Source: JBCBDX01 sp039815825
Lineage (GTDB): Bacteria; Pseudomonadota; Alphaproteobacteria; Rhizobiales; Rhizobiaceae
Length of the DNA stretch: 64,000 nucleotides
Direction of reading: 5' to 3'
Assembly: GCA_039815825.1 (NCBI GenBank)
Contig: JBCBYO010000001.1
Location: 139,715 to 203,714, forward strand
The notes below the pieces were generated by a model. The model saw nothing but the letters and a program-made list of their open reading frames with translations, searched no databases and had not been told where the DNA came from. The translations under genes and the position numbers were made by a program. Within the stretch, counting starts at the first letter, position 1. The number at the start of each line of letters is the position of its first letter. This document shows positions 44,065 through 53,241 of this stretch, one piece after another.

Positions 44065-44553
44065 ATGCCATTGGTTTCTGCTGCCCCAAACACCAACCCT
44101 CTCGTCGACGGCCGCCAGTCCGAACGTGCCATGCGCGTGAGGCGGGGCGTCCAAATCTTACTGGCGGATATGGGTTATGCCGTTTTTCCCGAATTATCAT
44201 TGGCTAATGGTCGCCGCGCGGACCTGACCGGCCTTAGCAAAGATGGTCGTATTTGGATCATTGAAGTCAAATCGTCAGTGGAAGACATGCGCGCCGACAA
44301 TAAATGGCAGGATTATTTGGAATTTTGTGATGCGTTTGCGTTTGCATCGCTGCCAGATGTACCACAAGACGTGTTTCCTGCTGATGTCGGCTTTATTATT
44401 GCCGACAGATTTGGGGCCGAGATCACTTCGCCTATGAGCGCGCAAAAAACCCTCAGTCCGGCCCGCCGCAAAGCCATGACACTGCGTATTGCACGCGCAG
44501 CGTCTCAAAGGTTGATGGCCGCGGAGTGGGCTAGCGGCGAAGATATACGCTAA
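44065..44553 (+). CDS. mmcB: MmcB-family DNA repair protein (putative endonuclease)
   Basis: 162 residues from the ATG at 44065; an ATG at 44050 is also possible and neither has a clear ribosome-binding site. The nuclease-like core shows ADLTGLSKDGRIWIIEVKSSVEDMRAD (D...ExK pattern of restriction-like folds) and FPADVGFIIAD. MmcB is an alphaproteobacterial family first tied to SOS-induced repair in Caulobacter; here I found no canonical LexA box (GTTC-N7-GTTC) in the 160 bp upstream. The stop lies 3 bp from the convergent actR stop. Confidence 0.85.
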   Translation: MPLVSAAPNTNPLVDGRQSERAMRVRRGVQILLADMGYAVFPELSLANGRRADLTGLSKDGRIWIIEVKSSVEDMRADNKWQDYLEFCDAFAFASLPDVPQDVFPADVGFIIADRFGAEITSPMSAQKTLSPARRKAMTLRIARAASQRLMAAEWASGEDIR

Positions 44554-44556
44554 AAA

Positions 44557-45132
44557 CTACCGCGGGGCACGTTTGGCCAGGATCCGCTGGAGCGTGCGGC
44601 GATGCATGTTGAGCCTACGTGCGGTCTCTGAGACATTGCGATCGCACATTTCGTACACTCGCTGAATATGCTCCCAACGCACCCGGTCCGCCGACATGGG
44701 GTTATCCGGTGGCGGCGGCGTTTCGTCCGCTGGTACCGTTAGCGCGTTAACAACATCATCTGCATCAGCCGGTTTTGCCAAATAGTTTGCGGCACCCATT
44801 TTTACGGCATTCACTGCGCTGGCGATGTTACCGTAACCCGTTAAAACGATTGCCTTGGCGTCTGGACGTTTTGCTTGCAACGCTTTGATGACATCAAGCC
44901 CGTTGCCATCGCCCAAGCGCATATCGACGACCGCAAAAGCGGGCGGGTTGGCGGCAACCTGCAACAAACCGTCAGCGACAGTTTCCACCGTTGTCACTTC
45001 AAAGCCCCGCGTCTCCAGTGCGCGGGCCATCCGGCGCAGGAACGGAACGTCATCGTCCAAGAGAAGCATGGTACGGTCATCTCCAAGATCCGGACCCGCG
45101 TCTTGTGTCTTTTGAACTGTATCCAACATCAT
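44557..45132 (-). CDS. actR: Redox-responsive response regulator ActR/RegA
   Basis: 191 residues. The receiver carries the phosphoacceptor D70 in AVVDMRLGDG. A polyproline hinge (ETPPPPDNP) joins it to a Fis-type HTH, SETARRLNMHRRTLQRILAKR at the C-terminus, exactly the RegA/PrrA/ActR design. It controls genes for redox-dependent metabolism, respiration and carbon or nitrogen fixation in relatives. It lies 18 bp after actS on the same strand. Confidence 0.94.
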   Translation of the reverse strand: MMLDTVQKTQDAGPDLGDDRTMLLLDDDVPFLRRMARALETRGFEVTTVETVADGLLQVAANPPAFAVVDMRLGDGNGLDVIKALQAKRPDAKAIVLTGYGNIASAVNAVKMGAANYLAKPADADDVVNALTVPADETPPPPDNPMSADRVRWEHIQRVYEMCDRNVSETARRLNMHRRTLQRILAKRAPR

Positions 45133-45150
45133 AAAACCTCTTTGTACCTG

Positions 45151-46485
45151 TTACGCAGACCATAGCGCATTGGATGATATGGGCCACTCAACGCGGGCGA
45201 TCGCGCCTTTGCCAGCTTTGGCACCATTTGAAAAATCAAGTTGCGCACCGGTGCGCTCCAGCAGTGTTTTTGCAATGAAGATTCCCAACCCCAAACCTTC
45301 TGAACCTTCCCGTGCTCTTTTGGGACCACGTGTGGCCGAAAGATCCGGTTCGCCAAGCCGTTCCAACTGGTCGACCCCGTAGCCCGGGCCATCATCCATG
45401 ACTTCCACCGTAACTGAAGCGTCAGACCAATAGCACCCGACATGGACTTTCGAAGCAGCAAAATCCACCGCGTTTTCGACGAGATTTCCCAATCCGTAGA
45501 TGATGCCCGGATTGCGCACAAACACCGGCATGTCACCATCTCCTTCGGCATGAACGTCGATCGTTATGCCAAGATCGCGATGCGGCGCGATAATTTCTTC
45601 AAGCATGGCGGTCAAAGCCAGCTGCGAAATGGGTGCTTCAGACGATGTATTGAGCGTTGCGATGCGCGACAGGATTTCCCGGCACCGATTGGCCTGATCA
45701 CGCAAAAGGCGCACATCTTCCTTTAGTTCATGGTCATCGGCAGTTGCCAAATCCATTTCCTTGGCCACCAGTGAGATAGTTGCCAAAGGCGTCCCAAGTT
45801 CGTGGGCCGCTGCAGCCGCCAATCCGTCGATGGCCGATAGATGTTGCTCACGCTGTAGTACTAACTCGGCTTCATTGAGCGCGTCGGCTAGGCTGCGCGC
45901 TTCATCTGCTACCCGGTGTATATAAAACGCGCTGAACAAAATGGATGAAAGCACGGCCCCCCACATGCCCAACAAAAAGATCAGGGGCAGTTCCAGTTCC
46001 GACTCCGGGTACCATGGTAGCGGAAAGTGGAAGAATGCGAGGAAGGAAGCCGCTACGCTTACAAGCAGACAAAGGGCGGCTGTATAGGCTGCTGGTAACG
46101 TGGCCGCTGAAATAACCACATGTACAATCATCAGCGCAGAGAAGGGGTTTCCCAGCCCGCCTGTCAAATAAAGCAGCGCAGCCAGCTGAACGATATCAAA
46201 CACCAATACCCACAACACGCTATTGGGGCCAAGACGTTGGTTGGCTGGAAACAACCAAATCAAAACAAGATTCAAGAGAGCCGAAAGCGCCAATAATAAC
46301 GCACACGCGGCAACAGGAAACGGGAACTTAAAGTACCCCGCCACGATCGTCACGGCGATGCCTTGCCCTAATATCGCCAACCAACGGGTATTGGTTAGCG
46401 TGGATAGGCGCAAACGGGATTCTCGTTTGCCGCCGGCGGGACCCATTGCCGGTGCTGATATTGCTGTATCAACCATGGTTCGCAT
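45151..46485 (-). CDS. actS: Redox sensor histidine kinase ActS/RegB
   Basis: 444 residues with six membrane segments (about 35-190). The ubiquinone-sensing heptapeptide GGLGNPF lies at 109-115. The H box AAAHELGTPLATI has the phosphorylated H228, and the redox cysteine is C268 in RCREI, 40 residues after H228, the same spacing as the Rhodobacter RegB pair H225/C265. The ATPase domain follows. It senses quinone pool and thiol redox state and signals to ActR. It is preceded by hrpB, a neighbour order shared with Sinorhizobium. Confidence 0.95.
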   Translation of the reverse strand: MRTMVDTAISAPAMGPAGGKRESRLRLSTLTNTRWLAILGQGIAVTIVAGYFKFPFPVAACALLLALSALLNLVLIWLFPANQRLGPNSVLWVLVFDIVQLAALLYLTGGLGNPFSALMIVHVVISAATLPAAYTAALCLLVSVAASFLAFFHFPLPWYPESELELPLIFLLGMWGAVLSSILFSAFYIHRVADEARSLADALNEAELVLQREQHLSAIDGLAAAAAHELGTPLATISLVAKEMDLATADDHELKEDVRLLRDQANRCREILSRIATLNTSSEAPISQLALTAMLEEIIAPHRDLGITIDVHAEGDGDMPVFVRNPGIIYGLGNLVENAVDFAASKVHVGCYWSDASVTVEVMDDGPGYGVDQLERLGEPDLSATRGPKRAREGSEGLGLGIFIAKTLLERTGAQLDFSNGAKAGKGAIARVEWPISSNALWSA

Positions 46486-46511
46486 ATGGCGCCTTAATGC
46501 TAAAAAACCAG

Positions 46512-48995
46512 CTATTTTCGCGGCTTGGCACGTGTTGTTGGCTCGGAAGATGCCGGATCATCCGGCCAAACATGTTTTGGGTAGCGCCCACGCATCTCTT
46601 TACGTACGTCTGCCCAGCTACCTTCCCAAAAACCCGTCAGATCAAGCGTCATCTGTATGGGACGTTGCGCGGGCGATAGCATTTCGATCAGAAGCGGCGT
46701 TCGTCCATTGTTGATGTGAGGGTGCGCCTTTAATCCGAATAACTCTTGTACACGGACCGACAGGATTGGGTTCGCCTTTTCAATATCGTAACGAAGTACG
46801 GCCCGGCGACCGGTTGGCAGCGGATAGGTCGATGGGGCGATGTCTTCCAATGCAGGCGGTAGATCGACAGGCAAACGCGCCAACAATGCGCTCTCCAATT
46901 CGCCTTCTGACAGTTGGGATAGTGCGGTCTTGCCCACCATGTAAGGTTTCAGCCAGATCGGCGCTTGCGCGGCAAGTGTCTCGTCACTGAAGTCGATCCA
47001 GTGTTCGCCCATATGTCGGTTGAGCCAGTTCAACCTTGCCAAGAGATCAAAATGCCGATCACCAAACGGTAGCACACCAAGCCCTTGTGACACGACAAGC
47101 GCGCAAAGTGCATCTTCCAGCTCATCGCCCGGGTTCAATTTTTCGGGTTTCGACGAGAGGGCTATCGCGCCCCAACATTTCTCGCGGCGCGCGACCAGAC
47201 CACCAGTTTCGGTCGGTTTCACAACAAGCTTTTCTTCAAGCCGGCCAGCGAAGGCTTGTTCGATGTCGGCTTGGGTTACCGCCACAGCAAGAACAATGCG
47301 CCCCTGCGCGGCCGAACCAATGACATCGATCACTACCAAGAATTTCTCAACCGTAAGGCGATGCTCTTTCTCCAGCCGCACACCACGGCCATTGGCCATT
47401 AAGTAGGTGCCCGTTTGCCCGTCTCTGCGTATTGCAATCCGATCCGGGAACGCATCGAGTAGCACCCGCCCAATAGTGGCGTGCTCGCCGTGTCCATTTG
47501 AAAACGTCAACCGCCCCGCTAGCGCCTTAGCGCGCTGACGTATCGCTTGTCCGCGTTTTCCAAAGTGCCCATTTTCAAGATCACGGAGAATAGTCTCTGC
47601 ATCCGTTTCCCGGCGCGTTGGTGCAAGATCGATAATGATCAAAGCAACAGTTGCGCGAAACTCGGCGTCTGCCTTGTTGGTCGCAGCGGACACCATGGCG
47701 GCCAACGGCACTGGCAAAGCTATGCGAGCGATCTGTTTGCCAAGGTCAGTTAGACTGCCGTGCTCGGTCAACGCACCCAACTGAACTAGACTGTCGCGCG
47801 CAAGGGCGAGTGCGGCCGGTGGTGGTTTGTCAAGTAATGGAAGAGCCATCGGGTCGCTTGCACCCCAAAGCGCGCAATCGAGCACAAATTGCCGGAGATC
47901 GGTGCGTTCAATTTCCGGCGGATCAAAGGGCCGCAAAGCACGGGTTTGCCCTTCATGCCAAAGCCGTACCGCCATTCCCGGAGCCGTTCGCCCTGCACGG
48001 CCAGCCCGCTGCTCGGCGGTTGCCTGCGAAACACGAACTGTTTCCAGTCGCGTGGTTTGAAATCGTGCCTCATAAACCGCTTCACGCGACAAGCCGCTAT
48101 CGATGACATTATTGACCCCGTCGATAGTGATCGACGTTTGGGCTACCGCAGTAGCAAGGACGACCTTACGCACGCCCGGCGGTGTCGGCTCGATTGCCAG
48201 CGCCTGATCCTTCAAGTCCATGGCACCAAAGAGCGGCGCCACCCATACCTTATCACCCGCCACATCGGTGAGCAGGTCGCGGGTTCGCTCAATTTCCCCG
48301 CGTCCAGGCAGGAAGACGAGAATGCTACCGTCATGTTCGCGAAGAACCTGACGTACGGCACGAGCGGCGGATTGTTCAATGCGTTCATCAGGACGTGTGG
48401 CCTGGTAGTGTTTTTCGACCGGAAATGTTCGGCCAGCGCTTTCAATGACCGGCGTTCCCTCACCGAGCAGCTCAGCCACCCGCGCGCCATCTAACGTCGC
48501 CGACATGACGAGAATACGCAGATCGTCGCGCAAAGCAGATTGTGCTTCCAGCACCAGTGACAGTCCAAAATCGGCATCCAGCGAGCGTTCATGGAACTCA
48601 TCGAAAACGACGCATCCAAAACCGGTGAGTTCCGGATCATCGAGGATCATGCGAGTAAAGACACCTTCAGTGACGATCTCAATACGGGTTTCAGCGGAAA
48701 CCTTTGTGTCCATTCGCATGCGATAACCAACGGTGCCGCCGAGCTTCGACCCGCACAGTTGTGCAATACGCTGTGCGGCAGCACGCGCCGCCAAACGCCG
48801 AGGCTCGAGCATGATGATTTTTTGCCCGGCGACCAGCCATGGGGCCTGCAAGAGCGCTAAAGGGACCAGCGTTGTTTTGCCCGCACCGGGTGGCGCGATC
48901 AGCACAGCGCTGCGTGAAGCGTCGAGCGCACTAGAAAGATCTTGCAGTATGTCGCGCACGGGAAGCGCCGGAAATTTCTCAAGTTGCATCGACAT
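46512..48995 (-). CDS. hrpB: ATP-dependent helicase HrpB
   Basis: 827 residues from the ATG at 48995 (ATG 48989 is the alternative); both overlap the ynjD end slightly. Superfamily II DExH motifs: Walker A APPGAGKTTLVPL, DEFH in VVFDEFHERS, SATLDG, and QRAGRAGRTAPG in motif VI, followed by the HrpB C-terminal domain. HrpB is a DEAH-type RNA or DNA helicase of uncertain role. It forms a minus-strand block with actS and actR, and its start lies inside the last codons of the ABC ATPase gene. Confidence 0.93.
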   Translation of the reverse strand: MSMQLEKFPALPVRDILQDLSSALDASRSAVLIAPPGAGKTTLVPLALLQAPWLVAGQKIIMLEPRRLAARAAAQRIAQLCGSKLGGTVGYRMRMDTKVSAETRIEIVTEGVFTRMILDDPELTGFGCVVFDEFHERSLDADFGLSLVLEAQSALRDDLRILVMSATLDGARVAELLGEGTPVIESAGRTFPVEKHYQATRPDERIEQSAARAVRQVLREHDGSILVFLPGRGEIERTRDLLTDVAGDKVWVAPLFGAMDLKDQALAIEPTPPGVRKVVLATAVAQTSITIDGVNNVIDSGLSREAVYEARFQTTRLETVRVSQATAEQRAGRAGRTAPGMAVRLWHEGQTRALRPFDPPEIERTDLRQFVLDCALWGASDPMALPLLDKPPPAALALARDSLVQLGALTEHGSLTDLGKQIARIALPVPLAAMVSAATNKADAEFRATVALIIIDLAPTRRETDAETILRDLENGHFGKRGQAIRQRAKALAGRLTFSNGHGEHATIGRVLLDAFPDRIAIRRDGQTGTYLMANGRGVRLEKEHRLTVEKFLVVIDVIGSAAQGRIVLAVAVTQADIEQAFAGRLEEKLVVKPTETGGLVARREKCWGAIALSSKPEKLNPGDELEDALCALVVSQGLGVLPFGDRHFDLLARLNWLNRHMGEHWIDFSDETLAAQAPIWLKPYMVGKTALSQLSEGELESALLARLPVDLPPALEDIAPSTYPLPTGRRAVLRYDIEKANPILSVRVQELFGLKAHPHINNGRTPLLIEMLSPAQRPIQMTLDLTGFWEGSWADVRKEMRGRYPKHVWPDDPASSEPTTRAKPRK

Positions 48996-49632
48996 GGATG
49001 ATCGGACCACCGGCAGCGTCCGCATCGGCCTGGTCGTGTGTCACCAGGACAACCGGCAGTTGGCGTTCTTTTGCCCGGTTGAACACCAGTGTTCGCATTT
49101 GATCGCGCAGCGCCGTGTCCAATTTGGAAAACGGTTCATCAAGCAGCAGATAGGCTGGTTCTGAGATCAGCACCCGGCCAAGTGCAACACGGGCTTTTTG
49201 GCCGCCCGAAAGCGTGTCGGGATCGGCATCGATAAAATCGGACAAGTCCAGCGCTTCCAGCATTTGCGTGGCGCTCGCTCGCCGGGCGCTTTGGCCGCTG
49301 ATCGAGGCAGGTGCGGCAAACGCCAGATTGCCGGCGACAGACATATGGGGAAACAGCAACGGGTCCTGGAACAAAAGGCCCGCCTTACGTTTTTGCGGTG
49401 GCAGTACGGTGATTTCCGTATTGCCACAGAATACGTTGCCGTGCGCCTCAAATACCGGCGCGAGAAATCCGCCTATGAAAGCCAATAGCGTAGACTTTCC
49501 GGAACCGGATGGGCCCATTACCGTCAGTACTTGGCCCGGCTTAACAGTCTGATTGACCGCAATGAGCAGCTTACCGTTCAAGCTGATCGTGATTTCCTTC
49601 AAAAAGAGACTGTCGGTTGTTGATTGCGTCAT
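48979..49632 (-). CDS. ynjD: YnjD-like ABC transporter ATP-binding protein
   Basis: 217 residues from the ATG at 49632, which overlaps the permease stop (ATGA); the longer frame to 49920 is not homologous. Walker A GPSGSGKST, Q-loop LLFQDPLLFPHM, signature LSGGQKARVALGRVL, Walker B YLLLDEPFSKLD and THDQAD are present. Length and partners match YnjD of the E. coli YnjBCD system, whose substrate is not established. It ends in VDAT, and the next gene starts inside its final codons. Confidence 0.88.
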   Translation of the reverse strand: MTQSTTDSLFLKEITISLNGKLLIAVNQTVKPGQVLTVMGPSGSGKSTLLAFIGGFLAPVFEAHGNVFCGNTEITVLPPQKRKAGLLFQDPLLFPHMSVAGNLAFAAPASISGQSARRASATQMLEALDLSDFIDADPDTLSGGQKARVALGRVLISEPAYLLLDEPFSKLDTALRDQMRTLVFNRAKERQLPVVLVTHDQADADAAGGPIIHVDAT

Positions 49633-51314
49633 TGCGTTCTGATTGCGCGCCGGTTTCTGAAAATCAAGGCTGGGAGCAGTGTTGCGATCGCAAAGCCGAT
49701 GAACGGCAACATCATTTGCAGGAATGTATAGACGCCGATCACCCGACGGTTTCCGCCAGCACCCAAAGCGACAGCTTCGGTTGTGATCGTTGCGAAACGA
49801 CCCGATCCTACCAGAAGTGTTGGCAGATACTGACCCACTGAAACCGCAAAACCGACAGCGGCGGCGGCCAAAACCGCCCGCGATAGTATCGGCAGTTTGA
49901 TCATGAATAAGGTGGACCATTCGGTTTTTCCAAGCGCTGCTGAAATCGCCTCATACCGTGTGTCGAAAGCCCTCCATGGCGCCGATAACGACAGGAACAC
50001 ATAAGGCAGAACAAACATGACATGGACCAGGATCACAGCCATCCAACTTGCGTCCGTATTGCTGGCGAAGAAGAAAAACTGAAGTCCGAACAGGAAGCCG
50101 ATTTGCGGCACAAGTAACGGCAGATAAATCATTATCAGTGCTCGGTTGCCGCCGGTTTGACCCGTCTGGTTTTCACGCACCAGGCACGCAACTGTCAGCA
50201 CCACTGATATCACCACCGCAACAACACCGATGATCAAAGTCGTCGAGAGCGGTTCGTCGAGGCGCGGCCAAGTGCGTTGCCACGTGCGGAGGGTGAAGCT
50301 TTCCGGCATTGTGTTCGGGAACTGCCATAAGCCCGACACCGACCATATGGCGAGGATTGCAAGCCCTCCAAAAACCAGCCCAGCGCTAACCCAGATCGCG
50401 ACGGCAGTGCTCCAACGTAGCCAAGTGTCGCGCTGTGCCCGCCAGCCGTTGGCAGCGATCCAGCGACGCAGACGCTTGAACAAGTTTTCGAGGTTCAACC
50501 AAAAGAGAAGCGCCGCTCCGGTGACTAAAATCTGAAGACAGGCCCCGGCACAGGACATGAACCGCATGCTCAAATCAGGATCACTCATCCAGATGGAAAG
50601 CCGAACCGGCAGCGTCTGCGGGACTGTTGGCCCCAAAATTATCGCCATATCGACGTTAGCGGTGGCGTAGGCGATGACCGCATAAACGGCGAGACGGATC
50701 TGTGGATAGATGGCAGGCCAAGCCGTAATTAAGAACCCAGAGATCTGTCCGTAGCCAACCGATTGCGCAAATTGGAGCGAACGTCGCACCGGCACTTGCG
50801 GCAACGCAGCCAATGTCATGAGGAGGAGGAACGGGATCTCTTTGAGTACAAGTCCAAAGATCAACGCAATGCCAAGTGTGTCATTGACAATCAGCAAGTC
50901 GGGCGGCGCATCCCAACCGGTGGCCCAAGGTGAAATCAGTCGCGCGATAAATCCCGATGGCATCACCATAAAGGCAAAGCCAAATGCGGCTGCTGCATGG
51001 GGTACTGCCAGAAGCGGTGAGACGATCGCCTGCAGCCGGGCAAAGACCCGTGTGCCATACCAACCGGCGGTAAACAGCGCAACGAGCGCAACGGATATCG
51101 CCGTCGCGATCACGCCTATGGCAAAGGATTGCACTGCAGAACGGAAAATGCCCGGTTGTGCCGCGAGGGCATACCAAGCATCGAGGTTAAAGCTGTTGCC
51201 ACCGACAGCGGGCAGATAGCCGAAAGCCGGGATTATCGTGCCAAGCAAGCCGCAGGCGAGCGGTATGATCAAAACCCCAACGGCAAGAGTGGGTGCGAAC
51301 CGCAGCCAGTTCAT
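49629..51314 (-). CDS. ynjC: YnjC-like ABC permease, fused two-half permease
   Basis: 561 residues with about 12 membrane segments; two homologous permease halves (about 1-270 and 290-555) are fused, as in ThiP and YnjC. It is 21 bp after the binding-protein gene and overlaps ynjD. The fused architecture and neighbours match COG4135 (YnjC) more than thiamine ThiP, but a thiamine-like or metal substrate cannot be excluded. Confidence 0.87.
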   Translation of the reverse strand: MNWLRFAPTLAVGVLIIPLACGLLGTIIPAFGYLPAVGGNSFNLDAWYALAAQPGIFRSAVQSFAIGVIATAISVALVALFTAGWYGTRVFARLQAIVSPLLAVPHAAAAFGFAFMVMPSGFIARLISPWATGWDAPPDLLIVNDTLGIALIFGLVLKEIPFLLLMTLAALPQVPVRRSLQFAQSVGYGQISGFLITAWPAIYPQIRLAVYAVIAYATANVDMAIILGPTVPQTLPVRLSIWMSDPDLSMRFMSCAGACLQILVTGAALLFWLNLENLFKRLRRWIAANGWRAQRDTWLRWSTAVAIWVSAGLVFGGLAILAIWSVSGLWQFPNTMPESFTLRTWQRTWPRLDEPLSTTLIIGVVAVVISVVLTVACLVRENQTGQTGGNRALIMIYLPLLVPQIGFLFGLQFFFFASNTDASWMAVILVHVMFVLPYVFLSLSAPWRAFDTRYEAISAALGKTEWSTLFMIKLPILSRAVLAAAAVGFAVSVGQYLPTLLVGSGRFATITTEAVALGAGGNRRVIGVYTFLQMMLPFIGFAIATLLPALIFRNRRAIRTQ

Positions 51315-51335
51315 GCGGCCACACCCGCTATTTGC

Positions 51336-52565
51336 TTAGTTCGCGACGCCGTAGCGCTTGGACCATTCGGTCTCAATGCGCCCCATCCATGATGCGTGTG
51401 GCTCCAACAGTGACGGGCCGAGCTGGTCTGGCGTGAGTGTCGCAACACCCAAATCCAATGCCGCGAATGCCTCGCGATTTTCAGTCGGCAGTTTGTCCAT
51501 GGCCAGTACTGTGGGATCGCCCCAAACCTCAACGTCTTGCTTGCGAAGTTGCGCTTCTGGCGACATCAGGAAGTTAGCGAGTACCAACGCTGCTTCCTTG
51601 GAATTGGCATTAAATGGTACCGTCAGGAAGTGTGTGTTGGACAGCGTGCCTTCAGAGAACGTGAATGATCGTACAGTGTCCGGCAGCAACTGGTTGGCGA
51701 TGGCGTTTGAGGCCTCAGACGGATTGAAGGCAAAGGTTATTTCCAACTCACCATCTGCCAGCAATTGCGTCATGGATGGATAGTCTTTGGGGAACGCACG
51801 GGCGGAACGCCACAAATTTGGGTGCAGTTCGTCGAGGTAGGCAAAGAGCGGCGCGGTAACGGTCTCAAAATCAGCATCCACGACCGGTGCCTGCAGAACT
51901 TGCGGGTTTTCCGTTGTTTCGATCAGCACTTGCTTCAAAAAGCTCGAACCGATGAAATTCGGTGGTTGAGGATAAGTAAAGCGGCCAGGGTTTGCTGCAG
52001 TCCAAGTCAGCAGCTCCTGCGCGCTATCGGGCAAATCGTCGGCCGATGTGCGTGCGCTGTCGTGGAAGAAGACAAGCTTGGCCATGCCCCAAGGTGCTTC
52101 CAGACCATCGGTTGGGATCGTAAAATCAACCGTGATGGTTGGCTTGGTTTCGTAGTCGACATACTGCCAGTTGGGAAGTTGGGTCACCCAATCAGGCGAC
52201 AACAAAAGCTCCTGCTTCTTCATCGACGCGAAGTTCTCACCGTTTATCCAAATCAGGTCGATGGAACCATTTGCCGTGCGGCCCGCTGCCGCTTCCGCCA
52301 CCACAGTTGAAACGGCGTTGGCGGTGTCATCCAACTTGACGTGGACCAGATTGATGGCGTGACGTTTCTTGAGCGTGTCTCCGGCCCAAGCGATATAGTC
52401 ATTAATCTGTTCGGAGCCGCCCCAGGCGTTGAAGTAAACCGTCTGGCCGTCGGCCTTTTCAATCACGCCCTCCCAGTCAGCAATGTCAATGTCGGCTGCT
52501 TGAGCTGAGGGACCAAACGCAACGGCGAGCGCGAGCGTCGCGACAAAAGAAGATGTCAGGCGCAC
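51336..52565 (-). CDS. ynjB: YnjB-like periplasmic solute-binding protein
   Basis: 409 residues from a GTG at 52565, with TGGAG 7 nt upstream. Signal peptide MRLTSSFVATLALAVAFGPSAQA. The mature protein matches the COG4134 pattern: VYFNAWGGSEQINDYIAWAG, VHVKLDDTANAVSTVVAE and DLIWINGENFASMK. It is the first gene of ynjB-ynjC-ynjD-hrpB-actS-actR. I saw no thiamine (TPP) riboswitch signature upstream, which argues mildly against a thiamine role. Substrate unknown. Confidence 0.87.
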   Translation of the reverse strand: MRLTSSFVATLALAVAFGPSAQAADIDIADWEGVIEKADGQTVYFNAWGGSEQINDYIAWAGDTLKKRHAINLVHVKLDDTANAVSTVVAEAAAGRTANGSIDLIWINGENFASMKKQELLLSPDWVTQLPNWQYVDYETKPTITVDFTIPTDGLEAPWGMAKLVFFHDSARTSADDLPDSAQELLTWTAANPGRFTYPQPPNFIGSSFLKQVLIETTENPQVLQAPVVDADFETVTAPLFAYLDELHPNLWRSARAFPKDYPSMTQLLADGELEITFAFNPSEASNAIANQLLPDTVRSFTFSEGTLSNTHFLTVPFNANSKEAALVLANFLMSPEAQLRKQDVEVWGDPTVLAMDKLPTENREAFAALDLGVATLTPDQLGPSLLEPHASWMGRIETEWSKRYGVAN

Positions 52566-52695
52566 TTATTTACTCCAATATTCGAAAAATCTGTGCGCAT
52601 TTTTTACATATCATCAACACGGTCAAGTCTCGTTGACACACAATTGCTCACAAACTCTTGATTGGCTCGCACAGCTTTTGGGGCTGCTGTAATGA

Positions 52696-53121
52696 TCAAT
52701 CCGACTGTTTGATCGCGATTTTCTGAACGATTGTTTCAGGTTGGGGACGATCCAAATCGATATGCAGCAAACCATGCATTAATTCAGCGCCAAGCACCCG
52801 CATACCATCGGCTAGGACGAATGCCTTTTGGAACTGACGGGCGGCTATGCCACGATGAAGAAACTCACGGGATTCGGCCGGTTCGTCAGCTTGCTTGCCG
52901 CGTATCACCAACTGATTGTTCTCAGTGGTGATGTCGAGGTCATCAAGCGAGAAGCCGGCAACCGCCAAAGTGATGCGCAAGCGCGCGCCACTCTCGTCCA
53001 CGATACGTTCAATATTATACGGCGGGTAACCATCAGAGCCCTTGGCGACACGCTCAAGCGACTTTTCAATGGCATCAAAGCCCAACAAAAGCGGGCTGGA
53101 AAATGACGTGATCCGCGTCAT
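52696..53121 (-). CDS. Small heat shock protein, Hsp20 family
   Basis: 141 residues from the ATG at 53121. The alpha-crystallin domain runs from about 30 to 125 (YPPYNIERI, LRITLAVAGFSLDDL, RGIAARQFQKAFVLAD), with the conserved ARQF(Q)KAF segment and a short C-terminal tail. It is the IbpA/HspA class of ATP-independent holdase. Rhizobial hsp20 genes often have a ROSE thermometer in the leader; here only about 60 bp separate it from the divergent nucleoside hydrolase transcript, and I could not identify the ROSE core by eye. Confidence 0.92.
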   Translation of the reverse strand: MTRITSFSSPLLLGFDAIEKSLERVAKGSDGYPPYNIERIVDESGARLRITLAVAGFSLDDLDITTENNQLVIRGKQADEPAESREFLHRGIAARQFQKAFVLADGMRVLGAELMHGLLHIDLDRPQPETIVQKIAIKQSD

Positions 53122-53241
53122 GGTCTGTCTGCGTCCTTTGCAAAAAGCGACGAATTCGGGCACAGACCCTTTCGGCGCCTGCAACTGAACCTAGTATGGT
53201 CATTGCTAAGCGCTATTTCAAGAAAGAGCGGGACGAGCAGC

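Noticed and set aside
52566..52695. Thiamine (TPP) riboswitch upstream of ynjB
   Set aside because: The fused permease resembles ThiP, but the conserved CUGAGA-type core was not seen in the leader.
53122..53241. ROSE-type RNA thermometer before hsp20
   Set aside because: The short leader shows no convincing ROSE core near the ribosome-binding site by eye; folding software would be needed.
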